The translations under genes and the position numbers were made by a program. The notes beneath the pieces are model-generated. The model was not told where the DNA came from, made no database searches, and saw only the letters and a list, made by a program, of their open reading frames with translations. From Leidyana gryllorum EB-2025a (lineage: Eukaryota > Apicomplexa): a stretch of 64,000 bases of DNA. Numbering within the stretch: position 1 is the first letter of the stretch; the number at the start of each line of letters is the position of its first letter. The stretch is from assembly GCA_048772705.1 (NCBI GenBank), contig JBLWGC010000121.1, forward strand, positions 62,001-126,000. Direction: 5' to 3'. Below, one piece after another: positions 46,401 through 57,978 of this stretch.

Positions 46401-49400
46401 GTAATTACAATCGCAGGCTCTGTACTGCTAACGGCACTCGCGATAGGCTCAGTTGGACAGGTCTTGCAGCTCTTGGGACACAGGTCACTCACAGATATGC
46501 TCTCAGGCAAACCAGCCGGCAGAGCCATTCCCAACTTGGCAATCTGTGTCGAACAGGACAGGAATGCGGTCACAGCAGTACAGGTCAAAGAACTGAACTT
46601 CTGAACCACAGCATTCATATCATTACATTCCCAGGCAACCCCGAGACCTCCAGCCGGCGTACATGACCCACATGAGGCAGGACACACATCATATATGGAC
46701 AAACCCGTCTGTACACCTTCAGGAAGGTACCCCAAGTCATCCAACTTGGTGTTGCAATCTTTGAATAACCATACCAGATCCCCACATGACATGTCTGCCG
46801 TTGACTGAATGATCTCATCCGCGTCCGAACAAGGCCCTGAATGACTATACGCTGACGACTGGGCCTCCACATCCACAGGCAGAGTGGTTTCCGTCTCCAC
46901 CATCCTTCCAGTGGCCATAAATTCCAAATGGGGTGCAAATTTCCGACGGGCCATCAACTCGCCATAGCCTAAACCACAACCAAAACTGAGTCACCCCCAA
47001 CAATGCAGCCTTACAGTGACAACATCCGCAAGTTAGCGGACACGCATCTACCAGTCGGAACTCGGGCGGGAAATTAGGCGACAATCGAGCCGACAACAGT
47101 GGTTGTGTTCGAGCAATGTCCACAACCGGCGTGTAACAACTCCCATCCACAGACTTGGCCAACATCTGAATCATCGAACACGTGTACCCAGCCGTACTGA
47201 CAATCGGGTCGTCCATACAAATCGGATCGATGAGACTCTCCGGCCCTTCCAATCCTATCGGGACCGTTTCAGCCGTCGCTGATGGTCGTAAACTAATCCC
47301 CCCGTCACGCGCAGCTTGAGCTACCACTTTTGCAGCCGCTTGGACATCCATTGTGGTAACCAACTGGTTGGACGACAGGGAAGGAGCCTTCGTCGGGGCC
47401 GCCACCACCATCGCCGCCGCCTCACAGTCGCCATAGTCAAACCGACAGCCAGCATTGTTGCATGCCGGATCGCAGTACCCATTACCCAAAAACCAGTGCG
47501 CACATCCAGGAGCACACTCACCGCACTGGTCACAGGTATGCGGACAGACCAACCCCACTGTCGCTTCTGGCGGCAGAATTGGTGGCAGTTCGTGACCTCC
47601 GTCCCTCAGCCGGAAATTGCAGCCCACCGCTTTCGCCAACTGCTCACAATCAAACCCACTCACGTGCTTCACCAGCTGCACATCTTCACACGGAAGCTCC
47701 ATTTCGAAAGCTCCATTCTTCAGCTTCGTACTCGCAGGAGCGTGGGTCCACTCTCTCTTCACCAACTCCCGCTTTCGTTCGTCTATGCACTTCATCGACA
47801 CTTGTTCGGGCAATGGCATCACCGGCTGATCCGTATCGGGATCCAATACCGTAAAGGCCCCAACACAGCCGACCTCGGTGTCACCACCTAGGGTCGTCGG
47901 CATTGGACACCCATTCGACATAATATCCGGCAGAAGACACACATCGGGAACATCCATAGTAACTTCCTGACCGAGTCTCCACGCCATCTCGCCGCCAATT
48001 GCCTCTGCTGTCAACAATAGCGTACCTTTGATACCGACACGCTTCTGATAGGAACTGAACGGCCCGTCATCTGCAGTATTGCGCTCGTACATTCCATTCA
48101 TGATACGGTAGTCAGAAACGAATCCCTCAATGAGTATCCACGGACATCTGTCATCCTCACATCGCAGCGATGTCAAATCTTCTCGATACGATTCCAAGGC
48201 ATTCCAAGGATCTGGGATCAACTGTAGCTCCTTCTGACCGCTGCGCGTGGTTGTACAGCGTATCTCTAGTTTCTCGAACGCAGACAGCGTGCTGAATCGG
48301 CGGCCGGCTGGACACTGGAGCTGGACAACTTGTTTTTCCTGCAAAGCAGTCACGGGAGGGGTCAACAACATATCGCCTCCGTTGGTGTAGCTCGAAGGGA
48401 TAAGGCAGTCACCGCCACAATCACCTCGGTCAAAGTCACAAGCTTCATTGTCACACTCCCGAGTGCACACGGTGTTACCCAGGTCACGTAACTCACATCC
48501 AGGGGAGCATTCTGAGGGAGAAAGATATCAAATAACCGCCGGTTTGGTCGTGCTCACCCTCACACACGCCACATGTCTCCGGACACACATCTTGAACACG
48601 CGCCTCTGGGGGTACTTCACTGGGTAACTCGACACCGTGCTTGCGAGCCAAGTCGGAAAGATTGATACTGCACCCCTGAGCGCGCAGAATCTTGCAGGTG
48701 ATACCCTGTTTTCCACCCTCCGTGATGAATCGCTGATTGTCCTGGCACTTCACTCCCGGGCAGCGTTGCAGATTACATCCGCGCATTTCCTGGAGGTTAC
48801 CACAAGGCTGGCCACCGGGCGCTGCCGGTCGCAAAACGCTACGGGTCCGACTTGTCGTGCCACCACCACACTCAACGGTACACGGGCTCCATTCGGACCA
48901 CTCGGACAGCTTACAATCCGCTTCTCGGGCGAGATCTTCACAGCTTTGAGTGTTACACGGCTGCCACTCTACGAGTGCTGGACAGATCTGCCCTCCGCTG
49001 GCTGCCGGGACCTCAATTTCTCGGTATCTGGATTGTTCACCACCGTTACACTTGGCGGAACACTCTGACCATTCACTCCATTCTGAGACGGAGCAGTCTA
49101 CGGGACAGGGCGCCAAGAAGCAGGGAACGGCCTGTCGACTCTCAGTACACACGGATAGATCGATTCCAGATTTGGGAGGGATCGGTTCACGGAACATCTC
49201 GCCAACCCCACATCGAGCAGAGCAGGGAGACCAAGGAGTGAATTCACATCGCACTTTCTCGCATTCCTCGCCACCACGGCACTTTCTACTTTCCAGGAGG
49301 TTCGTGGGACAGGTTTTACCGCCCCGAACAGGTTCTTGTAGAATTCGTCTGTAGCGCGTTTGCATTCCATCAGTGGAGGAGAGACATGGCGCCGTACAGT

Positions 49401-52154
49401 CCGACCAGGTACTCCACTCCGAGACCACACAGTCCTGTGGGCAGGGGTCGTTCATACATTCCTCTGTTTCCTCCAGGGGAGGGCATAAGTTCCACGTTCC
49501 GACCGGTTCTTCCAGCACCCTCCGAGTTCGTCTTCTGAGTCCGAGTCCGCATTCCGAATCACACTTGGACCAGGCGCTCCATCGGCCCACCTTACACTCG
49601 GCGTCACACAGAGCCGTCTGATTGATACAGGGCATCCGTTGGGTCAACGGTCCGCATTCCTTGGCGGCTAAATGTTCATTCGCCAAGGCGGTGATGGCTC
49701 GGGTGCGACTTTGGTGGCCCGCCCCGCACACAGCAGAACACTCAGACCACAGAGTCCAATCTGTGGTCTCACAATCAATTGGACAGGCACCAAAGCCGCA
49801 CTCCTCGACTTCTTCGGTCGCAGGACACGGTTTCCCTTCAGGCGAGGGAGGCTGGAGCACCTGTCGTTTGCGACGGCGGAGGCCTCCACCGCCACACTGA
49901 ACAGAGCAGGAAGTCCAGGGGCCCCAGCCACCGACTAAACAGTCGTCACTGTTTGGTTTGTCGCATTGGTAATCAATGCAGTTGCGGTGCTCGGCTCCAT
50001 CGGCGGGACAACTTCTCCCCCAATACTCGATGAGTTGGTGACGATACTGACGCGGTATCTGGGGAAAGCGTATGACGCCGCCGACTTCCCCTTCTCCGAT
50101 ACGGCAGCCCTCTTCACAAGTCGTCCAGTCAGTAAGACGCGTTTTGGAAGGAATGCAAATGTCGGCTGAACTCGACTCGGGACATTCTGTGTAACAGTCT
50201 CGGAACTCCATCAATGTGGGGCAGGCGTCACCGCCATTGGCGGGCATTGTCACAACAGTCCGTCCCCGAGACGCCACTCCCGCGCCACAGGTTTTACCCG
50301 GTGCGTGATTATAGGTACAATCCGACCAGGAACTCCATTCCGACACTTCACAGTGGATGGGACACGCGTGTCCGAAACAGCTTCTCTCTTCTTCCAGCGG
50401 ACCGCAGGGCTGACCCGAAGACGAGGGTTCCAAAAGAACGGTGCGACTCCGTCTCTGTGAACCGTAAGCGCACGTTGCATCACACTCGGTCCACTCGGAC
50501 CATTCCGAGAGGACACAATCCTGGAGACACTCAAAGGTATTGCACTCCCTCTCGATTCTGAACGCTTCTGGAGGAGCGAAGCACTGGTTCAGTGCCACTC
50601 GAACTTTGTGCATTGTGCCACCTCCACAAGGAGCATTGCACTCGGACCAATCGCTCCACTGTCCAAAGTCACATCCGCTCCACAAAGTGTTGGCACAAGG
50701 CTCAGTGTTGCAAGACTTCTCCTCGTAGAGAATGGGACAAGCAGCACCCACACCGATGGGAGGAGTCTGAGAATTAGAGGAAAGTCCGCGTCTCTCACTC
50801 TCTCAGTCTGTTGGTTGGGCTTACCAGCACTTCTCGAACACGATATGACATTCCACCACCACATTCTACGCTACACTCGGACCAGGCCGACCACTCCGAC
50901 ACTTTACAGTCAGTGTCACATTCGGTTTGGAAGCAGGGACGGCTCTGGCGGAGTTCCGGACACTTCCCGGCGCCGTGTTGAGGCGGGCGCTGCAAATGAG
51001 TATTGAGGCAGCAGCAGCTGACGGGTCGATCGAACTCACCACAATCGATCTACTTCTCGACTGAGACCCAACACCACAGCTGTGAGAGCACTGAGACCAC
51101 TCACTCCAGTTGGAGACTTCACACTCAATCGCTGAGGGGGGGGGGAAGATGAGAGAAGCCGGGCAGAAGAGGAGACTTACGACAAGGGACGTTGGCATTA
51201 CAACCGTAGATCTTCTCCTCGAGGGGAGGGCAGCTACGGCCATTGGGAGTCGGAGGGACCTGGATTTCTCGATATTTGATCTGTGTGCCACCATTTCCAT
51301 TGGGAGCGGCGGGATCACATGTGACGGAGCACTCGGACACACGTTTCCAGTTGGTGACGACACAGTCTGTTTCCCAGCAATCGCCTCCGTCCCATTGGCA
51401 CTTTTTGTTATTGCACAACGGTTCACACCAACCGTTACCGATGAACCAACTGGCACAGCCGGGCGAGCAGACTGCGTTAGGAGAGTGGTTGTGCGTGTTG
51501 AGTGAGTGAGTGTGCGAGTGAGTGCTTACTTTCACAGAGGCCACAGGATGCTGGACAGGCGTCGGCGACTCGTCGATTACGGAAGGCCACCGGAATGTTA
51601 TCTAAGGTTCGTCCTCGTTCAGAGGCTAATTCGGACAGGATTCTTTGGCATCCGAGGGGACCAAATGACTTGGCGAGCACGGAGCATCTGGTTCCGGCTT
51701 CTTCCACTAGGGGGGAGTCTTCACATCGGAAGCCGGCTGCATTGACGGGTACAGAGAGATCTGCGAGTTGGTTTGAGGAGGCTGTATTGGAAGCAGCGGA
51801 TCCCGCGGGTCTTCCAGCGAGGAAAGAGTCCGGGTTGCCTCTTAGTGTTGGTCTCGCTGCTGCGAGTTCTTTACGGCTCGGCCTGAGGGGGGATCCTTGG
51901 GGCCTGAGGAGTCTAATTGGTGCAGCAATATCGTAATTGACAGAGATAGGGAACTTCAATGTATTGACGGGATAGAGATCATTGTCTGATGTCATTAAAG
52001 GCGAGAAATCATTGTCTCGAGTGTCATTGTGAATTACACCGCCTCCGCCTCCCTCATCATCATATTGTCTTCCAGCTATGAGTGAAGATGATATATAAGT
52101 TGCAGCAGCGGCACTTCTTAGTGCTATGAGAGGGGCGAGAAGCGTTGACTTCAT
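40443..52154 (-). CDS. Giant TSP1/LNR/ShK-like/sushi transmembrane surface protein
   Basis: Eight exons in consistent phase: 51530-52154, 51181-51471, 51040-51131, 50825-50989, 48558-50766, 47015-48511, 45051-46968 and 40443-44925, about 3,759 residues. It starts with a signal peptide (MKSTLLAPLIALRSAAAA). Modules seen: about 14 TSP1 repeats (such as CKVSEWSAWSECSVECGGG) mainly at 48.8-51.4 kb; four Notch-type LNR modules (for example WFIGNGWCEPLCNNKKC); about eleven 55-65-residue six-cysteine modules ending in CPxTCGxC-like; and about four sushi-like modules near the C-terminus. One transmembrane helix (near 41040-41110, IISLVAFFAFMILLVIIIMI) precedes a roughly 190-residue cytoplasmic tail. 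Between lies a long unassigned ectodomain with a VRRLS-like basic repeat around 43.2-43.4 kb. It is a type I membrane adhesin or receptor. The exon at 45051 may hold another in-frame intron near 45470-45520. Confidence 0.88.
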
Positions 52155-52167
52155 TGAATGAAAAAGA

Positions 52168-52678
52168 TTACACTGCTACAGATTGTGAATAAGTGGGTTC
52201 GTGGTCAGCCGTAACCCTCCTCCAGTGGTTAGGAGGAATTGCATCAAGGTCTGCTGCCAACTCGGCAGCGACTGCTCGTAACGCCGCCTTATTTTCTATC
52301 AGGTCGAAAGGAAGTGCCAACGCCAGCAGAACTGGGCGACCAGCTGATATTAATTGTGTGTGTGTGAGCGAGCGAGTGAGTGAGAGGGCCGCCTACCTCT
52401 ACGGGCAATTTCCTGTCCGATATGTCTTCCCCATAGGTCAAAGAATAGGTTACGTCTGTTTGGTTTGAGGGGGAGTCGCCTTTGGAAGAAAGAGGTTACC
52501 TGTCCCCGAGGAGTATATCAACTAGGGCGTCCTCTCGGTGAGGAACAAAATCCACGAATAGAAGTGCTCCAATGCCGGGTAGTGTGCCGAGGCGGGCAAA
52601 GCAATGGTCACCCAGAAAGGTGAGGTGAAAGTCAACCTTCTGCTGCTTGAGACTCCCAGCCCAATTGGCAATAGACAT
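52168..52678 (-). CDS. Small protein resembling proteasome assembly chaperone 3
   Basis: Three exons (52500-52678, 52397-52455 and 52168-52343), 137 residues, starting MSIANWAGSLKQQKVDFHL. A beta-rich N-terminal half (GIGALLFVDFVPHR) and a helical C-terminal half with PVLLALALPFDLIENKAAL, in the size and order seen in PSMG3/Poc3-type proteasome chaperones. The match is weak and by eye only. The first intron was set at 44 nt because the nearer AG would leave only 20 nt. Stop to next same-strand start is 13 nt. Confidence 0.5.
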
Positions 52679-52746
52679 TGGGGCGCAAAAAAGGGTCGCC
52701 TTCTCCTCTTCGCTATACGTGAATTTTCAACTATGTTCTAGCAATG

Positions 52747-53697
52747 TTAGTCCTCATCGTCACTTCCCCATGCAGCTTTCTTCTGCAAGCGGCCTCGACT
52801 GCTCCTCTGTTGGGAATGTGAGGACGACTCGTTCACGTCTTCGACGTTGCCTAGTGATTCTTCTTCCTCCTCCTCCTCATCCTCCAGCAGAGGCTCTTCC
52901 TCGTCATCATCGTGGGCAGAGTAAGTTTCTTCCGCCTCCTGGGCCGCTTCAGCCGCCTCCTCGGCCTCCAAATCTGCGTCAGTCGAAGGCCGTCGTCGCT
53001 CAAAACGTCCATTGTCAGTGCGTCGCCTCTTCGTTGTCGGCGCCGCAGGACTTCGCAACGGCAATGATCGGGGGGGCATGGGCAGGACCCCCTCCGCCAA
53101 AGACAAACCCCCCACAGCCGATGCCACCTTCGCTACGGGACCCGCAGCTGTATTCGTTGGCGCATTCACCTCTTCACAATTATCAATCCAAGACGAAAAC
53201 ACGTCAACCGCCTCGTCCAGCGGAGACACAGATGTCTCATAATCCACATTACAAGTTCGACAAGAGAGCGATGCCAAACCCTCCTTCCGTTTCCTGCAAC
53301 AACAATCAAAGTGAAAATATCCATTCACACCCGAACTGACACTTGTTAAGCGGGAGGAGACAAAGGGAACAGAGACAGAGAAAGAGAAAGAGAAATTGGA
53401 ACAGCAATCAAAACACTGCATCGCAACGTTACACAAATCATCAACAGACCCTCGCCGGTCCAATATAGCGCCATACACAATTTTACACAAACACAAAGGG
53501 AGGAGATTCAGACAGATATTTGCCACGATTCTATTCGATTCAGTCGCTCGGCACACTCCACACATGAGGCATAGCTCGGCTTACATGAACACTTGAACAG
53601 ACTTGATGGCACAACAGAAGGGGCAATCGAACTCCATCTCGAGCTTCGGCGGAGCAGCCTTTGGAGGCGCCTTTCGTCTCGGCTTGCGTTTACCCAT
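52747..53697 (-). CDS. ELOF1: Transcription elongation factor ELOF1 (Elf1) with extended acidic tail
   Basis: Zinc-ribbon factor that rides with RNA polymerase II through chromatin and in transcription-coupled repair. Exons 53585-53697 and 52747-53293, 219 residues, against about 83 in typical ELOF1. The conserved core is complete: basic start MGKRKPRRKAPPK, the CPFC pair, the CRTC pair and the end DEAVDVFSSWIDNCEEVN. An extra roughly 130 residues, Ala/Pro- then Glu/Asp-rich, follow, ending in GSDDED. The 291-nt intron is long for this window. Confidence 0.92.
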
Positions 53698-53756
53698 CGG
53701 GAATGCTAGTAAGGGAAAAAAAGCAGTTTTTTGCACTTGACATACACGTCTCAGCT

Positions 53757-54210
53757 ATGGCTCATCAACCACCTTCTTCAACGGTAACTTTGTTGCTCTA
53801 CATCCTGTGATCACTGCTCTCCTATCATCTATCAGCAGAATGCCGACATCTTCGAGACCTCAATGTTCGGGAAGATGCCTTCATTCCTCGACCCAAACGA
53901 TTCAGCCGGCATACTGAACCAAAAGCCGTCAATGCTACAAGCCCGACCCAGACCGTCGCAGCTTGACTCTAAGTGCTTCAGTGCCGGTGGATCTATCAGT
54001 GATTCGGTCGAGGAACGTCAGGATTTCAGAGTTATTGAGCGCGCCGCCACCTCTGACGACGACAATAACCTAACTGTGTCTGGCTGGGGTTTCGGAGCGG
54101 AAACTAGCCCGCAAACGTCGGAGGGGGGATACGAGGCCGATGTTGACACCCCTCCGCGTGGTTTGCGAGCCAACAGTAAGATCGCAAACTCGCTTTATGA
54201 AGGGCTGTGA
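53757..54210 (+). CDS. Small acidic protein, unknown function
   Basis: Two exons (53757-53783 and 53839-54210), 132 residues, starting MAHQPPSST. It has a proline- and serine-containing disordered character, with an acidic TSDDDNNLTVSGWGFG segment. No family recognised. The 55-nt intron keeps phase. Ends 59 nt before NSA2 on the same strand. Confidence 0.55.
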
Positions 54211-54269
54211 CCCGCAGAACATGCCAACCGGGCCACCTGACTTTAGAAAAATTTTTGGGGCCTCCGCAG

Positions 54270-55135
54270 ATGCCGCAGAATGAACATATTGAACTTCGTC
54301 AGAAGCGATATGGCCGCAGACTAGACCATTTCGAAAAGCTGTAGGTACAATGACAAGGTGGTTTTCATCAACAAGGTGCTTTGATGCAGACGCAAGAAGG
54401 AGGGTCGCTCTTTCCATAAAGTTTCTGAAAAGGTTCGGAAGACTCGCGGTCTGAAAGCGAAGCTCCTCAATCGCAAGCGGTTCGTGGAGAAGATTGAAAC
54501 TAAGAAAAAGTAAGTGTGTGCTGTGGAGGAGACACACGCCTTTGCTTAGGATTCGGGCCCATGAGATAAAGGAAGTCGAGGAAGCTCAGCCTGCTCCCGA
54601 GGGTGCCATCCCGCCGTACCTGTTCGATAGGCAGAATGTGAACCGAACCAAAGTCTTGACGAACATGCTCAAACAGAAGCGGAAGGAGAAAGCCGGGAAA
54701 TGGCAAGTTCCGATTCCCAAGGTCAAAGCAATGACGGAGGACGAAATGTTCAAAGTCTTGAAGAGCGGTAAACGGAAGAAGAAGGCTTGGAAGCGTGTGG
54801 TGAACAAGATCTGTTTCGTTGGAGACGATTTCACCCGCAAGCCTCCTAAGCTCGAAAGGTTCATTCGACCTTCTTCGCTGCGTATGAAGAAAGCCAATGT
54901 GACACATCCGGACTTGAAAGCCACGTTCCAGCTCGATATAGTCAGCGTGAAGAAGAATCCTCAATCGGCGCTGTACACGTCACTGGGAGCAATTACAAAG
55001 GGAACCATTGTAGAGGTGAATGTTTCGGATCTAGGATTGGTGACACAGACAGGAAAGATCGTGTGGGCCAAATACGCCCAGGTGACAAACAACCCCGAGT
55101 TGGATGGGTGCATTAATGCGATTCTTCTCACATGA
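54270..55135 (+). CDS. NSA2: NSA2 ribosome biogenesis protein (TINP1, S8e family)
   Basis: Pre-60S assembly factor placed next to the peptidyl-transferase area. Exons 54270-54340, 54390-54509 and 54550-55135, 258 residues, the family length. Near-invariant start [20 protein letters not shown], then [11 protein letters not shown]. Later blocks are [39 protein letters not shown], and the end [20 protein letters not shown]. The short exons and 40-49-nt introns were fixed by the protein match. Confidence 0.97.
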
Positions 55136-55172
55136 GCAATAATTCTTTTCATAAAACTTCACCTTCACAACT

Positions 55173-56032
55173 ATGAGCTTCGCGACCCCTGAGAAAACCA
55201 CGTTGTCTGATGCCCCGGCCTCCCCGCAGGGTGGCAATAACCCCACGGTTCATCAACGTGGCCCCGCTACGAATCATCAGGCAACCACTGAGCTCGAGGT
55301 AATTTCGCCAGAGATCGAAGATACCCACGAGCTCAAAGGGGCACCGGTCCACCACGAGTATACTACTTGTATGGTGTTAGCATTGTCTGCAGTGATATTT
55401 CCCCCGCTGGGTTGGATCAGCTTTATCATCGGGCGCAAGTCCCCCCGATCCACTCCGAGGTGAGTGTGCATGTTTCGAGGCAGCCCAGGCTCAGCCGGTC
55501 TGATCGAGAGCCAAGGTGGAGCCTGTCAACTCAATCCATGGCTTACCTCCCGCTGTCGGGGAGTATTGCTCGAGGGCTGCTCGAGGGTTGCTCGATTATT
55601 GGTGGCCTTCTCTCTCCCCTCCCAATATCTCCTCCTTTCCTCTCTTCTCTTCTCCTCTCTTCTCCTCTCCTCTCTTCTCCTCTCCCCGCCCCTTCCCTTG
55701 TCGGATCTTACCGATCATGATTGACTTTGTTGCTCACTTCAGAGGCTCATGGGCTTTCCGCGGTGTGTGTATCGGCAGTTTCCTGGCGTTTGCTTACGCT
55801 TTCGTTGCCGCGTCATTGGTGGGTCACTATTATCCGTTGTCTGACTCGGATGCTACGGCGGCTGGCTGCGGCTACGACGGTCCCTGCCCCTTATTTGGAC
55901 CCGGAGGGATTTCATTGGTAAGTGTTTGATGCGTGGGGAGTGTTGGATGGGTTCGCTCCCTGTTGCGTGGGGTGATCGTCGATTGCATTGAGATCTAATC
56001 TTTGGCTGTTTCGATGTTTGTTTCAGGATTAG
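55173..56032 (+). CDS. Small two-helix membrane protein
   Basis: Exons 55173-55459, 55743-55917 and 56027-56032 (the last carries only GAT TAG), 154 residues. A hydrophilic N-terminus of about 65 residues, then two hydrophobic helices: CMVLALSAVIFPPLGWISFII and, after the long intron, GVCIGSFLAFAYAFVAASLV. A Gly/Cys-rich end follows. No family recognised. The first intron (55460-55742) holds a pyrimidine-rich tract and is the longest in this cluster. Confidence 0.65.
55615..55690 (+). repeat. Polypyrimidine (CT/TCC) tract in an intron
   Basis: About 75 bases of C and T with tandem CTCTCTTCTC-like units in the first intron of the two-helix membrane protein. Confidence 0.7.
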
Positions 56033-56149
56033 AGATGATGAGAGTATAGATCTTTCAATCATGTACTACGAGGTCGTTGCTGGTCGTGTCTCCTCTAATA
56101 TTGATTGGTTTCGCTTCGGTCGTACGGCTGATTTAGGGAACGTTCGTGT

Positions 56150-56416
56150 TTATATGGCCTCTCTGACTCGACTGACTATGCCACTCCAGATGGTAGCAGG
56201 TGCTGCTTGGTATCTCGCGTCCCGGTCTCCCTGCATGACATTAAAAGCTCCATGGAATGCAATGCCTATGGTAGCAACAAGTCCCAAGATCAAGATGGTT
56301 CCAGTGACGAGGTTACAATCTTGTTTGTTGGTTTGGGTCCGACACGAGCGTCCTTCGAGCTGGGCGAGTGCCTTTTGAGCTCGGCGGCGTTCCGTGGGGC
56401 CAAAGCGTCTGGTCAT
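56150..56416 (-). CDS. Small single-pass membrane protein
   Basis: An 88-residue frame with a basic N-terminus (MTRRFGPTERRRAQKAL), then one transmembrane helix (TGTILILGLVATIGIAF), then a short polar tail. No family recognised. It starts 27 nt after the RPB5 stop on the same strand. Confidence 0.5.
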   Translation of the reverse strand: MTRRFGPTERRRAQKALAQLEGRSCRTQTNKQDCNLVTGTILILGLVATIGIAFHGAFNVMQGDRDARYQAAPATIWSGIVSRVREAI

Positions 56417-56443
56417 TTTTTGCTACTTGGGATTTTCTGGCAT

Positions 56444-57232
56444 TCACACGCATAACCTGTAGGTGACATATCGACCGGCAGACTCTGAGGGCCTGATGAT
56501 CTTAACGACTTGACCTCGTTGGAGTCCCAAATAGCGCGCCACAGCATCCGATTGCTGAATGCGGGGTAACTGTAGATCTTTGATCTTGTACTGCTTAAGT
56601 AAAGCCTGTTTTTCGTCTTCCGATAAGGTCACGTGCTTCGGGACCAACTCGTGCTTTGTTATGTTCACCAGGAGCTCGTTTTCCACAAAGTATTCTATGT
56701 TCCGCTGAGGTGCAACAGTGGCAATTGCCTATCAATGGTCAAAGAAAGAAAGTCTGTCCCAACTTGGCGGTCGTCTTTCAACTTACATTGCGAGCGAACG
56801 CGGTCAATACGTTCTGGGCAACCAGTATCGCGTTCGTTATATTCCTTTCTTCCATCTTCTCACTGAGTCTGCGATAGAGCGATAATATGAGTGATCTCAA
56901 TGATTTTTCTCTCTCCGCGACTCACTCTTTTACGGGTTTAACTCCCGTCTTGCGGGTTTCATCCGAGAAATAGATGAGGATCTTCTTCTCCTCATCATCT
57001 CTATGACTCCCGAGCAACAACATTCGAGACCGTCTGCGATTGATTGACATTGATAGTAGAGCACAGACTCAACTTTCCAATCTTACTGCCGTTGAGCTTG
57101 ATCGAATCGCCCTACAAAATCGGGGAAACTTTCGTTCTTCTCATGTGAGGGCACCGCATATCCCCGGTCCTCCAACATCTGACAGCATGTCTGCCTGCAT
57201 CGATAGAAGCGGCGCACGAAGTCATCAGCCAT
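56444..57232 (-). CDS. RPB5: RNA polymerases I, II and III shared subunit RPB5
   Basis: Jaw subunit shared by all three nuclear polymerases. Exons about 57087-57232, 56927-57034, 56787-56868 and 56444-56729. The first exon encodes [16 protein letters not shown] and EDRGYAVP, the eukaryote-specific jaw start, found from the upstream splice site rather than a long frame. Then KTGVKPVKE leads into the jaw core. The highly conserved C-terminal assembly domain reads [15 protein letters not shown] and [16 protein letters not shown], ending [12 protein letters not shown]. Start codon 14 nt from that of the divergent RPC8 gene. Confidence 0.96.
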
Positions 57233-57246
57233 TTTTTTGGACAAAT
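57233..57246. promoter_or_regulatory. 14-nt bidirectional spacer between RPB5 and RPC8 starts
   Basis: The two start codons are divergent with only these 14 nt between them, mostly T then GGACAAAT. Promoter and 5' UTR of each gene must overlap the coding part of the other. Confidence 0.7.
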
Positions 57247-57949
57247 ATGTTTTTTGCCCTCGATATAGTGGACAGTATACCCATCGCTTGCGAAGATGTG
57301 GGCATAACTTTCACAGATACCCTATTACAACTTCGTAAACACATCGATATCAAATACATCGACCGAGTTATTCCCGCACACGGCTTATGTGTGTGGCTCC
57401 TCGACGTCTTCAAGGTTGAGCCAAGACCCATACTCGGCCCCAATGACGGCCGCCCCTGCTATAAAGCCCACTTCCAAATGGTCATGTTCAAACCCCTCAA
57501 GTATACAATCCTACAGGGAACCATTACCGGGTCAGATCTAAATGGCATCCGTGTCTCCCTCGGATTCTTCCAAGATATCAAAGTACCCGGCCACTTCCTC
57601 CAAGAAGACTCCACCTTGTAAGATACACCACACCTAAACACACATATACATTTGCTCTCCCTCCTCCCCCAGTGACGAGAATCAATCGCAATGGTTTTGG
57701 AACACGGAGGCTCCCGAGGAGTCCGGTCAATCGCGAAGTCTACAATTGTGCTATGGTTTAGGCCAAACAGTACGTGTCAGAGTTGAAGATGTTATATACA
57801 GCAAGGACGAGGCTGATATGGAAGCGGTTGCGACCACTGCCGTCGCAACTAAATCTGATCCCAGCGCCGTTCGGACCCCTGTCGTCCCAATGCTCGTTGT
57901 CGCCAGTATGGCGGGCGACGGTCTCGGAGTCATCGACTGGTGGTCTTAA
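57247..57949 (+). CDS. RPC8: RNA polymerase III subunit RPC8 (Rpb7/RPC25 family)
   Basis: Forms the Pol III stalk with RPC9 (CGRP-RCP) and aids initiation. Exons 57247-57617 and 57673-57949, 215 residues. SHS2-type N-terminal half starting MFFALDIVDSIPIACED, with the conserved YIDRVIPAHGLCVWLLDV. Then an OB/S1 half with ILQGTITGSDLNGIRVSLGFFQDI and, at the end, GDGLGVIDWWS, the RPC8-type ending. The ATG at 57247 was chosen by alignment to the family start. Further upstream in-frame codons lie in the RPB5 first exon on the other strand. Confidence 0.95.
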
Positions 57950-57978
57950 TCGACTTGAGCAGCAGACTGACCGCTCTC

